The translations under genes were made by a program, and so were the position numbers. A stretch of 49,803 bases of DNA from Albidovulum sp. GTDB lineage: Bacteria > Pseudomonadota > Alphaproteobacteria > Rhodobacterales > Rhodobacteraceae. Positions 1 through 8,017 of this stretch are shown here, piece after piece. Numbering within the stretch: position 1 is the stretch's first letter; each line of letters starts with the position of its first letter. Below the pieces are notes generated by a model. That model was not told the DNA's origin, searched no databases, and saw nothing but the letters and a program-made list of their open reading frames with translations. Location: positions 1-49,803 of the forward strand of contig WFVA01000080.1 of assembly GCA_015491895.1 (NCBI GenBank), given 5' to 3'.

Positions 1-355
1 CCGCCCCTTCGAAAGCGGGATCGATGATGCGGCGCTGGCGCTCCCATTGCGCGCCGTTGGTCACGAAAACAGAGCGGCCGAGCAGCGGCTCGAGCCCTGC
101 GCGGATGCGGTTCGATTTCGGGAAATCCCCCGGGCGCTCGCGCAGCACGAGGCGCAGGAGATCGGGATCGTTGATCATGTAGGAGCGGAAGAAGGGGGTG
201 CGGAATTCCGCCATCCAGGCGCGGTAGAGCCGTGCGGGCTGGGCCGAGAGGATATCGCGGCGAAACAGGCGCAGATAGCGCCAGAGCGAAACCCGATCGG
301 GGCGCGCGGGCGGCTTCGGGGGAAGCTTCGGGGATGCCTTGGGATCACGACTCAT
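1..355 (-). CDS. Cytochrome P450, N-terminal part (cut by window edge)
   Basis: Reading the minus strand from an ATG at 355 gives an uninterrupted frame to the window edge, about 118 residues. It has the N-terminal layout of a soluble bacterial P450: a proline-rich start, a stretch with RDILSAQPARLY, then MINDPDLLRLVL and GDFPKSNR, and finally the C-helix signature WERQRRIIDPAF, whose Trp and Arg normally contact a haem propionate. The haem-binding Cys and the I-helix lie outside the window, so substrate and subfamily cannot be judged. The start codon overlaps the stop of the upstream hydrolase gene by four bases (ATGA), which suggests translational coupling and a shared function. A P450 hydroxylase or epoxidase is the family expectation; the reaction is unknown. 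Confidence 0.85.
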   Translation of the reverse strand, partial: MSRDPKASPKLPPKPPARPDRVSLWRYLRLFRRDILSAQPARLYRAWMAEFRTPFFRSYMINDPDLLRLVLRERPGDFPKSNRIRAGLEPLLGRSVFVTNGAQWERQRRIIDPAFEGA

Positions 356-1587
356 GGCGCCATGCCCGTATGCGGAGAGAGCGGCGTATCGATCAGGGAT
401 CTCGAGGGCTTGCGGCCTCTGTAACGCCCGGCCAGGCTCTTCGGGCCTGCGGTGATGCGGAAGTAATCGTAGTCAAAGGGGCGATCGAAGGCGCAGAGAT
501 ACTGGAAATGGAGCCGGAAGAAGCGCCAGCGCAGGCGGCGCCAGCGCTCGGGGCTCAGCGTCTGGCTGAAGGCGGCGGAGATCACCAGCGGCCAGCGCCT
601 GGCGCGCGGCGCAACCCCGCTCACCGCCACCGGATCGCAAAGCGCAAAGCAGCAGCCGTCCCCCGGCGCGGTGACATCGAGCCAGAAGATCCCCTCGGCG
701 CGCGAGAGATCATGGAGATCGCGGCGCAGGGCCTGGGCACGCGGGAGGAAGGAAACCATAGGCACCACATTGCCAAGCGTGAGAAGGGAGAGCGCCGGGC
801 CATCATCGCCGCGCCCGCCCCCGGCCTCCATTCCGCGCCCGCGCAGCACCTCGGCCAGCACCGATACGGCCATATGCGCGCCGGAGCTGTGGCCCACCAG
901 AAGCACCTCGTCCACTTCGGAATCGAGCGCGGCTTCGATCCGGCCCGCAAAAAGGCGGATCTGATCCGCCAGTTCGGGCGGATAGGCGCCGAGGCGCGAG
1001 GCGCTGTAGGCATAGTCATGCATCAGGTAATGGGCATAGAGATGGCGGTCGAGGCGGCGAAAGAGGCGCAGGAGCAGCACCAGGAGCAGCGCCGCCACGG
1101 GCAGGCCGAGCCAGGGCGAGATCACGCGCCCCAGAAACAGCCCCGCCCCTCCGGCAACGAGCAGCGCGACGAGAAGCTGGAGAAGCAGCATGACGACCGG
1201 ATAGAGCGCGGCGATCACCGGCCCCTTCCTGAGCCGCATCAGGCGGGCAAGCGCCCCGCTTCGGACATAGACCCAGGCGGTGCGCAGCAGCATGGCATAG
1301 GTGGCGGGCAGGGATCTGTTCATCGAACCGCGCACCAGATCGGACCACTCCAGCACCTCGAAATCGGCGATCGCCTCTCCCCCTTCGATCCGCCCCCTGA
1401 CGCGCCAGCCGAACCCCTCGGCAAAATCCTCGCGCGGGAGCATCTCGATCCCGTAGCCGGAAATCTCCGCCTGAGCCCGGGCCTCCTTTCGGTAAAGCTC
1501 GCGATAGCGGCGCGCGGGAAACGGATCATAGCCCGGCAGGTAGAAAACCCGCCGCCGCTGCACTGCCGTTTTGCTGCCTGCCTTCAC
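352..1587 (-). CDS. Membrane-associated alpha/beta-hydrolase-like protein
   Basis: About 411 residues from a GTG at 1587; a second GTG at 1563 is equally possible, since neither has a strong ribosome site and the frame stays open further upstream without homologous-looking sequence. The N-terminus (RRRVFYLPGYDPF) looks like the first strand and oxyanion region of an alpha/beta hydrolase. Two hydrophobic segments at roughly residues 124-150 and 156-175 form a membrane hairpin. The nucleophile elbow GHSSGA is at about 232-237, with Ser234 as the likely catalytic serine. A lipid or ester substrate is an inference from the fold and the membrane anchor. It overlaps the P450 gene by four bases, so the two are probably made together. 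Confidence 0.7.
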   Translation of the reverse strand: MKAGSKTAVQRRRVFYLPGYDPFPARRYRELYRKEARAQAEISGYGIEMLPREDFAEGFGWRVRGRIEGGEAIADFEVLEWSDLVRGSMNRSLPATYAMLLRTAWVYVRSGALARLMRLRKGPVIAALYPVVMLLLQLLVALLVAGGAGLFLGRVISPWLGLPVAALLLVLLLRLFRRLDRHLYAHYLMHDYAYSASRLGAYPPELADQIRLFAGRIEAALDSEVDEVLLVGHSSGAHMAVSVLAEVLRGRGMEAGGGRGDDGPALSLLTLGNVVPMVSFLPRAQALRRDLHDLSRAEGIFWLDVTAPGDGCCFALCDPVAVSGVAPRARRWPLVISAAFSQTLSPERWRRLRWRFFRLHFQYLCAFDRPFDYDYFRITAGPKSLAGRYRGRKPSRSLIDTPLSPHTGMAP

Positions 1588-1822
1588 CAGATGCCCCGGT
1601 TTGCCTGATGCAGGCAATCTAGGGCGTAGCCTCACAAACCACAAGCCACCAGCGCAATCCTCGCGAGATATCAATGGCTTGGAGCGCGCCGCACAGGGTG
1701 GCCCCTTTACAAGCGGCCCGAGCCATTGAGATGAAACGAGGATCGCGCCCTTCGGGTTTGGCGGCTTGCGGTTTATGGGTCTGCGCCCTGACGGCAAATG
1801 AAGCCTGCGCAAATGGCTCTTC

Positions 1823-2572
1823 TCAGCCTACCGCGGCAAGAGCGGGAAACTTCTCGATCAGCCAGCGGGAAAACTCCGCGAAACCACCCGTGAGCAACAG
1901 GAGCCCGACGGTATAGAGCAAAATCCCCATGATGCGCTCGATCCTGTCCATGTAGCGCTTCATCCAGTTCATCAGCCCCATCGAACGCTGGATGAAGACC
2001 GCCGCGAGAATGAAGGGGATGCCGAGCCCGGCGGCATAGATGGCCATCAGCACCATGCCCCGCCCGATCGAGGCCTCGGAGGCGGCGAGCGTGATGATGG
2101 TGCCGAGCTGGGGGCCGATGCAGGGCGTCCAGCCGAAGGCGAAGGCGAGGCCCAGCACATAGGCCCCGAAGCTCGATCCGCCCTGATCGCCGGCATCGAG
2201 GCGCATGTCGCGATCAAGCAGCGGGATGCGGAAGATGTCGAGGAAATGGAGCGCGAAGACGATGACGACAACCCCGCTGATCTTGGAGAAAAGCTCCTGA
2301 TTTTGCAGGAAGAAGGCCCCGAAGGCCGAGGCCGAGAAGCCGAGGAAGAGGAAAACCGTGGAAAGCCCCATCACGAAGAAGATCGCCGGGAGGATGGTGC
2401 GCCTGGCCTTCTTCCCTTCCGTCATCTCCTGCATGCTGATGCCGGCCATGTAGGCCAGATAGGGCGGCACGATCGGCAGCACGCAGGGGCTGATGAAGGA
2501 AAACAGCCCCGCCAGCAGCGCAATGAACATGCCCGGCAGCAGCGCCGCATCTATGAGATCTATTCCAAACAT
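1823..2572 (-). CDS. ccdA: CcdA-type cytochrome c biogenesis / thiol-disulfide transporter
   Basis: A 249-residue polytopic inner-membrane protein of the DsbD-beta/CcdA family, which carries electrons from cytoplasmic thioredoxin across the membrane to periplasmic thiol proteins, mainly for cytochrome c maturation. About six membrane segments are visible. The two family cysteines, each before or after a proline turn, are present: Cys30 in FISPCVLPIVPPY and Cys151 in FGWTPCIGP. Length is normal for CcdA. The ATG at 2572 is preceded by AGAGGA at good spacing. It is divergent from the tusA-like gene with 108 bp between them. No other cytochrome c maturation gene is in the window. Confidence 0.93.
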   Translation of the reverse strand: MFGIDLIDAALLPGMFIALLAGLFSFISPCVLPIVPPYLAYMAGISMQEMTEGKKARRTILPAIFFVMGLSTVFLFLGFSASAFGAFFLQNQELFSKISGVVVIVFALHFLDIFRIPLLDRDMRLDAGDQGGSSFGAYVLGLAFAFGWTPCIGPQLGTIITLAASEASIGRGMVLMAIYAAGLGIPFILAAVFIQRSMGLMNWMKRYMDRIERIMGILLYTVGLLLLTGGFAEFSRWLIEKFPALAAVG

Positions 2573-2680
2573 CTTGTATCCTCTGTTTCCCCCTCATAAG
2601 GGGCCGGCAAGGGCAGGTCACGGGTTCCTGTTGTCACATTTGCGTGGACAAGCGCAATCCCTCTGCGTATTCCCGGCCCC

Positions 2681-2929
2681 ATGAGCGAGGAAACCGAATG
2701 GGACGAAGAGCTTGACGCGCGCGGCCATCTCTGCCCGATCCCCGTGCTGAAGGCGCGCAAGAAGCTGAAATCCATGGCGAGGGGGGAGGTGCTGCGCCTT
2801 CTCGCGGATGATCCGGCCGCCGTGATCGACGTGCCCCATTTCTGCGCCGAAGCGGGGCACGAACTGCTCGATTCACGGGAGGCAGGCGAGGGCACCCCCC
2901 TGCACAGCTACCTGATACGCAGGGGGTAG
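2681..2929 (+). CDS. TusA-family sulfurtransferase-like protein
   Basis: An 82-residue protein with the TusA fold signature: a short beta strand (ELDARGHLCPIPVLKARKKL begins at residue 10) carrying the CPxP motif with Cys18 as the probable persulfide-bearing residue, then the helix with the lysine-rich face. In the family this Cys relays sulfur for tRNA thiolation, molybdenum cofactor or sulfur oxidation. Which branch applies cannot be told, as no tusBCDE, sox or moa genes are nearby. The divergent neighbour ccdA handles thiol electrons, so a redox-sulfur link is possible. No clear ribosome site is seen before the ATG. Confidence 0.88.
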   Translation: MSEETEWDEELDARGHLCPIPVLKARKKLKSMARGEVLRLLADDPAAVIDVPHFCAEAGHELLDSREAGEGTPLHSYLIRRG

Positions 2930-3079
2930 GCTCACGCCCCGCCTGTCTGGAAAACGCTGACGAACACCCCTTCCATTACCGGTCCATGAATATCCCCGGG
3001 GGGGGCGGGAGCCGGGAGGAAGGCAGGCAGCCCCCGCTCGGGACTCGTCACGCGCAAGGGAATGGAAACACGCCGCCCG

Positions 3080-6049
3080 TCAGCCCCCGAAGGCCCACCA
3101 GCCCTTTTTCTTCGGCTTCTCCGCCTGATCCGCCTGGCCGGCGTCCGCCGTCTCATCCGCGCTGACAGGGACTTCTTCCAGCGGATTTTCCGCTGATCCG
3201 CCCCCGGAGATGGAAGGCACCGGTTCGCCATTGGCACCGCCGCCTGACGGCTCGGGCTCCGGGACAGAGACGCTGCCTTCCTGCCCCACCGCGATCAGTG
3301 GCTTCTCAGCCGCTTCCTCAGCGGCCTTTTCAGCTTCCACCTTTTCCGGCTCTGCTTCCGGCTCCGCCTTCTTTCGGCTGCGCTTGCGCGGCACAGGCTT
3401 TTTCTTCACGGGCTTTTCCAGCTCTTCGGCAGGTTCGGCACTTTCCACAGCGGCCTCAGCATCGGGCATATCCGCCGCGGACGCATCCCCTGCAGGCTCT
3501 TCGCCCCCGGCACTCTCCTCCACCGGCTTTGCCGCCTTGCGCCGGCGGGTGCGCTTCCTTTTCGGCGCCTCTTCCTGCGCGGGCTCGCCCTCTCCGGCCT
3601 TCTCGCCCTCCTCTGCGGCCTCTGCTGTCTCTTCCGCAGCCGGCGCGGCCTCCTCGCCAGCCGCCTTCTTGCGCCGACGGCTGACCCTGCGCTTCTTCGT
3701 CTTCTCCTCCACCCCTTCGGGCGAAGGCCCCTCGCCCTGCACGGCCGCCTCGCCGGCATCGGCCTGCTGTGAGGCGGATGGCTCGTCATCCGCGGCAGCG
3801 GCGTCAGTCCCCTCGCCTGCACCGGCACCCGCTTCGGCGCCGGGCGCGTCCTCTGTTTCGGCTCCGGTCGTAGCCTCCGGCGCGGCCTCCGCCGCCCCTT
3901 CACCACTGCCGGCGCCGCCGCCGCGGCGGCGGCGCCTGCGGCGGCGGCGCTTCTTCGGCTGCGCTTCGGCTTCTTCCGCCTCCGGCGCCTCCTCGATCGC
4001 CTCCGCCTCTTCCCCCGGCTCCATGATGGACGCATCAATGGAGACCACCTCCGCGGAAGGCGGCGCCACGACGCGTGTCGCCGTCTTGAATTTCTCCAGC
4101 GAGAAATCCGGGCTCACGAGCGAGGGATCGGCCTCGAGGCGCACCGAAAGGCCGTAACGCTCCTCGATCTGGGCAATATGCTCGCGCTTGTTGTTCATCA
4201 GGAAATTGATGATCCCGACAGGCGCCTTCAGCAGCACCTCGCGCGAACGCCGCCGCACGCCCTCTTCCTCGATCTGGCGCAGGATCGAAAGCGCCAGGTT
4301 GTCGTCCGAGCGGATGAGGCCGGTGCCGTGGCAATGGCTGCACAGCTGGGTGGTGGTTTCGATCATGCCGGGGCGCAGGCGCTGACGGCTCATCTCCAGA
4401 AGCCCGAAGCCCGAGATCCGGCCCACCTGGATGCGGGCGCGGTCATGCTTGAGGGCTTCCTTCAGGCGCTTTTCGACGGCGAGATTGTTGCGCCGCTCGT
4501 CCATGTCGATGAAATCGATCACGATCAGGCCGGCGAGATCGCGCAGCCTGAGCTGGCGCGCCACTTCCTCGGCCGCCTCGAGATTGGTCTTGAGCGCGGT
4601 TTCCTCGATCGAGCCTTCCTTGGTGGAACGGCCCGAGTTCACGTCGATCGCCACAAGCGCTTCCGTCACCCCGATCACGATATAGCCGCCGGATTTGAGT
4701 TGCACCGTGGGGTTGAACATCCCCGCGAGATAGCTCTCCACCTGATAGCGGGCGAAAAGCGGCAGCGGATCGGTGTATTGCTTCACGTTCTTGGCGTGCG
4801 AAGGCATGATCATCTTCATGAAATCCTTCGCCGTGCGATAGCCCTCTTCGCCCTCGACAAGCACCTCGTCGATCTCGCGGTTGTAGAGATCGCGGATCGA
4901 GCGCTTGATGAGGTTGCCCTCCTCGTAGATCTTGGCCGGCGCGATGGATTTCAGCGTGAGCTCACGGATCTGCTCCCAGAGCCGCTGGAGATACTCGTAA
5001 TCGCGCTTGATCTCCGCCTTGGTGCGCTTGGCGCCCGCGGTTCGGATGATCAGCCCGGCGCCCTCGGGCACCTTGATCTCATTCGCGATCTGCTTGAGCT
5101 TCTTGCGGTCCGCCGGATTGGTTATCTTGCGGGAAATGCCGCCGCCGCGCGCCGTGTTGGGCATCAGCACGCAATAGCGCCCGGCGAGGCTGAGATAGGT
5201 GGTCAGCGCCGCGCCCTTGTTGCCGCGCTCCTCCTTCACCACCTGCACCAGCATGATCTGGCGCACCTTGATCACTTCCTGGATCTTGTAACGGCGCGGG
5301 CGGGGCTTGCGCGGCGGGCGGATTTCCTCGGGCGAGTCATCATCCGCGACCGCCTCGATCTCGTCATCCTCATCATCGGAGGCCTCATCATCGGATGCCT
5401 CATCATCGGGGGCCGCTTCCTCTTCCCCCGCGATCTCCTCTGCGTCCTCCCCGGCCTTCACCTCATCGGCCTCGGAAGCCGCCTCCCCTTCAGGGGCAAT
5501 GCCCTCGGGGCTCTCGGGGCTCTCGGCCTCGCTGCCGGCCGCCGGCGTCTCCACCGGGGTTTCGCCCACAAGCTCCATGGGCGAACTGCCCTCGATATCC
5601 TCTTCCCCTTCTCCGAGATCGACGACATCGAGAGCAGAGATTTCCTCCTGCACGACGGCATCATTGGCTTCCGCCTTCGCCGCCCGCCCCCGTCCGCGCG
5701 AACGGCGCCGGCGCGCCGGTTTCCTGCGCCCCTCTTCCTCTTCTTCGTCTTGCGCCGCGGCGAGGGCCTTTTCCTCGGCCAAGAGCGCCTCGCGGTCGGC
5801 TACAGGGATCTGGTAATAATCCGGGTGGATCTCCGAAAAGGCAAGGAAGCCATGCCGGTTGCCGCCGTAATCGACGAAAGCCGCCTGCAGCGAGGGCTCG
5901 ACCCTCGTGACCTTTGCCAGATAGATATTGCCAGCTAGCTGGCGCTTGTTCTCGGATTCAAAATCGAATTCCTCGACCTTGGTTCCGTCAACCACGACAA
6001 CGCGGGTCTCTTCCGCGTGCGTGGCGTCGATGAGCATCTTTTTAGCCAT
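3080..6049 (-). CDS. rne: Ribonuclease E
   Basis: An endoribonuclease of about 989 residues, the core of mRNA decay and of rRNA, tRNA and sRNA processing. The start is the ATG at 6049 (MAKKMLIDA, the family's usual beginning), preceded by AAAGAGAA; an in-frame ATG 30 bases upstream is unlikely. The S1 RNA-binding domain (about 36-300) is split by a roughly 165-residue acidic and Arg-rich insertion (about 86-250), a known alphaproteobacterial trait. Catalytic Asp469 (VAIDVNS) and Asp512 (IVIDFIDM) and the zinc-link CSHC at 570-573 are present. From about 680 on there is a disordered scaffold of alternating KKRRRRRR and Ala/Glu tracts, the usual degradosome platform, ending in KKKGWWAFGG. It is monocistronic, with a long leader upstream. 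Confidence 0.96.
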   Translation of the reverse strand: MAKKMLIDATHAEETRVVVVDGTKVEEFDFESENKRQLAGNIYLAKVTRVEPSLQAAFVDYGGNRHGFLAFSEIHPDYYQIPVADREALLAEEKALAAAQDEEEEEGRRKPARRRRSRGRGRAAKAEANDAVVQEEISALDVVDLGEGEEDIEGSSPMELVGETPVETPAAGSEAESPESPEGIAPEGEAASEADEVKAGEDAEEIAGEEEAAPDDEASDDEASDDEDDEIEAVADDDSPEEIRPPRKPRPRRYKIQEVIKVRQIMLVQVVKEERGNKGAALTTYLSLAGRYCVLMPNTARGGGISRKITNPADRKKLKQIANEIKVPEGAGLIIRTAGAKRTKAEIKRDYEYLQRLWEQIRELTLKSIAPAKIYEEGNLIKRSIRDLYNREIDEVLVEGEEGYRTAKDFMKMIMPSHAKNVKQYTDPLPLFARYQVESYLAGMFNPTVQLKSGGYIVIGVTEALVAIDVNSGRSTKEGSIEETALKTNLEAAEEVARQLRLRDLAGLIVIDFIDMDERRNNLAVEKRLKEALKHDRARIQVGRISGFGLLEMSRQRLRPGMIETTTQLCSHCHGTGLIRSDDNLALSILRQIEEEGVRRRSREVLLKAPVGIINFLMNNKREHIAQIEERYGLSVRLEADPSLVSPDFSLEKFKTATRVVAPPSAEVVSIDASIMEPGEEAEAIEEAPEAEEAEAQPKKRRRRRRRRRGGGAGSGEGAAEAAPEATTGAETEDAPGAEAGAGAGEGTDAAAADDEPSASQQADAGEAAVQGEGPSPEGVEEKTKKRRVSRRRKKAAGEEAAPAAEETAEAAEEGEKAGEGEPAQEEAPKRKRTRRRKAAKPVEESAGGEEPAGDASAADMPDAEAAVESAEPAEELEKPVKKKPVPRKRSRKKAEPEAEPEKVEAEKAAEEAAEKPLIAVGQEGSVSVPEPEPSGGGANGEPVPSISGGGSAENPLEEVPVSADETADAGQADQAEKPKKKGWWAFGG

Positions 6050-6615
6050 GTTTTCTCTTTGCATGACATCGGCGCGCATCCTCCGGGCGGAGCATTCGCT
6101 TCCCTGTCATGGCTTGTCTGGGCGAGCGCAGCACGGACAGACAGGGAAATGCCGGCATTTCCTGCCCTGCATCCCCCGAAATCTGGCCCTGTGCGTATCA
6201 TCGCGGTTCTTTCTCTGACGCCCCGTGCGGGGCACCAACTCCTGTTACCCGGCCACATGCGGCAATCGGGCAATTCCCGGCCTTTCGGCCCAATCGGTCT
6301 GTTCTGAAATGCAATCTGGTCTTCTGCCTTGCCTCAGAAACAGCGAATCTTTATCCGGCACCCCTGTCCTCATCGGGCGGAACGCCTTGCAGATGAACAT
6401 AAGGCCTATGGGCAGGAAATTACAATGGGTAATCGCCATCCCCGCGCCCGATCGCTCAAGACAGGCGCCAACCCCTTGCGATCAGGGCGCTTTTCCCGCC
6501 CGGAGATGTCCATCACTGATCGTGAAAATATCCCGGAGGTGAATTGCCCCGGCCCGCCGGCGCAAGAGGGGCTGGCCCCTTCACAGCCCTGCCACGCCCC
6601 GCCTCACGGACAAGC
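6050..6615 (-). other. Gene-free stretch: rne leader and promoter region
   Basis: No credible coding region in 566 bp between the start of rne and the stop of dctD, both on the minus strand. It must hold the rne promoter and 5' leader and any dctD terminator. Two hairpin-capable sites lie close to rne: an 18-bp perfect palindrome at 6145-6162 and GCCCC-GTGC-GGGGC at 6220-6233. A smaller inverted repeat (ATTAC-AATGG-GTAAT) is near 6411. RNase E autoregulation through leader hairpins is established in Escherichia coli; applying that here is inference. I could not pick a convincing -35/-10 pair. Confidence 0.6.
6145..6162. repeat. 18-bp perfect palindrome in the rne leader region
   Basis: GGAAATGCC followed directly by its exact reverse complement GGCATTTCC, 96 to 113 bases upstream of the rne start codon. 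In DNA it could be a dimeric repressor site; in RNA it would fold into a hairpin with the central bases as loop. Function unknown. Confidence 0.6.
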
Positions 6616-7947
6616 TCACAGATAATCCGATCGCTGCAGCCCGTATTTGGCCATCTTCTCGTTGAGCGTGCGGCGCGGGAGGCGCAATTCCTCCATCACC
6701 TTCACGATCGAGCCCTTGTGGCGGCGCATGGTGTTGTCGATCAGCATGCGCTCGAAGGCTTCCACATATTCCTTCAGCGGCTTGCCCTCGGAGGTCATCA
6801 TCGGCTCGATTTCCTCGTTGTCGGCCATCAGGAGCGAGGCGATGGTTCCCGAGCCGCGCCGGCTCTGCAGCACCGCGCGCTCGGCGAGATTGATCAGCTG
6901 GCGCACGTTGCCCGCCCAGGGCGCCTGCAGAAGCTGCGCCGCCTCCTGGGCGGAAATCTCGGGCGCCTCGCAGCCGTATTCCTCGGCGAACTGCTCGCTG
7001 TATCGGGTGAACAGGGTGAGGATATCCTCGCCGCGCTGGCGCAGGGGCGGCAGGGTGACCCTGAGCGCGGCAAGCCGGTAGTAGAGATCGGGGCGCAGGG
7101 CATCCTCGCAGCTTTTCCCCTGCGATTGCTGGTTGCAGATCGCCAGGATCCGGGTTTCCGGCGGGGTTCCCTGATCGTTGATCCAGGTGAGAAGGCGGGC
7201 CTGAAGCTGGGGCGGGAGCGCATCGACATCCTCCAGCACCAGCGTGCCGCCGCGCGCCTCCTCGACCATGGGAATACAGGAGCCGTCAAGCACCGGGCCG
7301 AACAGGCGGCGGGCGAGCTCCTCCTCCTCGTAGGCCGCGCAGGAGATCAGCGCGAAGGGCTTTCCCGCCCGCGCGCCGGCGGCGTGGAGCGCATGGGCCA
7401 CGAGGGTCTTGCCGGTGCCGGTCTCGCCATCGATCAGCACATGGCCGTCGGCCTGGCCGAGATCGAGGATATCCTCGCGCAGCCGCTCCATCGCCGGCGA
7501 TGTGCCGATCAGCTTCTTCATGATCACCGTGCCATCGCCAAGCTCTCGCCTGAGCGCCCGGTTGTCGAGCGTCAGCCTGCGGGCCTGGGTCGCCTTCTTG
7601 GCAAGGGCCGTCATCTGATCGGGGTTGAAGGGCTTTTCGAGAAAATCGAAGGCCCCGACCCGCATCGCCTCCACCGCCATCGGCACATCCCCATGGCCGG
7701 TGATCATGATCACCGGCAGGTTGCGATCGATGCCCATGAGGCGCTTGAGGAAGGTCATGCCGTCCATGCCGGGCATCTTGATATCGCTCACCACGGCGCC
7801 GGGATACTCCGGCCCGAGCGCCTTCAGCGCTTCCTCGGCGCTGGCGAATGTCTCGGTTTCGAAGCCCGAAAGCGCCAGCCACTGGCTGATGGACTGGCGC
7901 ATGTCCTGCTCGTCGTCAATGATCGCGATCTTCATGGCCTGGGCCAT
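6616..7947 (-). CDS. dctD: DctD-like response regulator lacking the GAFTGA loop
   Basis: A 443-residue NtrC/DctD-class regulator, partner of the adjacent sensor DctB and by family a controller of C4-dicarboxylate uptake. Receiver domain 5-115 with acidic pair DDE at 11-13 and phospho-acceptor Asp55 (VVSDIKMPGMDG). AAA+ domain about 140-365 with Walker A GETGTGKT at 174-181, but the region after LFG (215-217) is shortened and has no GAFTGA loop, the element that contacts sigma-54. The Walker B region reads LVLEDVD rather than the usual LFLDEI. A Fis-type helix-turn-helix ends the protein (412-440). Rhodobacterial NtrC is known to lack GAFTGA and to work with the housekeeping sigma factor, so sigma-54 independence is likely here. 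The dctPQM transporter is not in the window. Confidence 0.88.
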   Translation of the reverse strand: MAQAMKIAIIDDEQDMRQSISQWLALSGFETETFASAEEALKALGPEYPGAVVSDIKMPGMDGMTFLKRLMGIDRNLPVIMITGHGDVPMAVEAMRVGAFDFLEKPFNPDQMTALAKKATQARRLTLDNRALRRELGDGTVIMKKLIGTSPAMERLREDILDLGQADGHVLIDGETGTGKTLVAHALHAAGARAGKPFALISCAAYEEEELARRLFGPVLDGSCIPMVEEARGGTLVLEDVDALPPQLQARLLTWINDQGTPPETRILAICNQQSQGKSCEDALRPDLYYRLAALRVTLPPLRQRGEDILTLFTRYSEQFAEEYGCEAPEISAQEAAQLLQAPWAGNVRQLINLAERAVLQSRRGSGTIASLLMADNEEIEPMMTSEGKPLKEYVEAFERMLIDNTMRRHKGSIVKVMEELRLPRRTLNEKMAKYGLQRSDYL

Positions 7948-8017
7948 ATCATTTCCCCCACTTCGTTTCGTCAGTCCCGAAATCCGGATTTCCCGCCCGC
8001 AAGCGAACGCATCCCCC

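Noticed and set aside
4178-5938. Long open frame antisense to rne
   Set aside because: High-GC DNA gives long antisense frames; the translation is His/Asp/Leu-biased without domain motifs, while the opposite strand is clearly RNase E.
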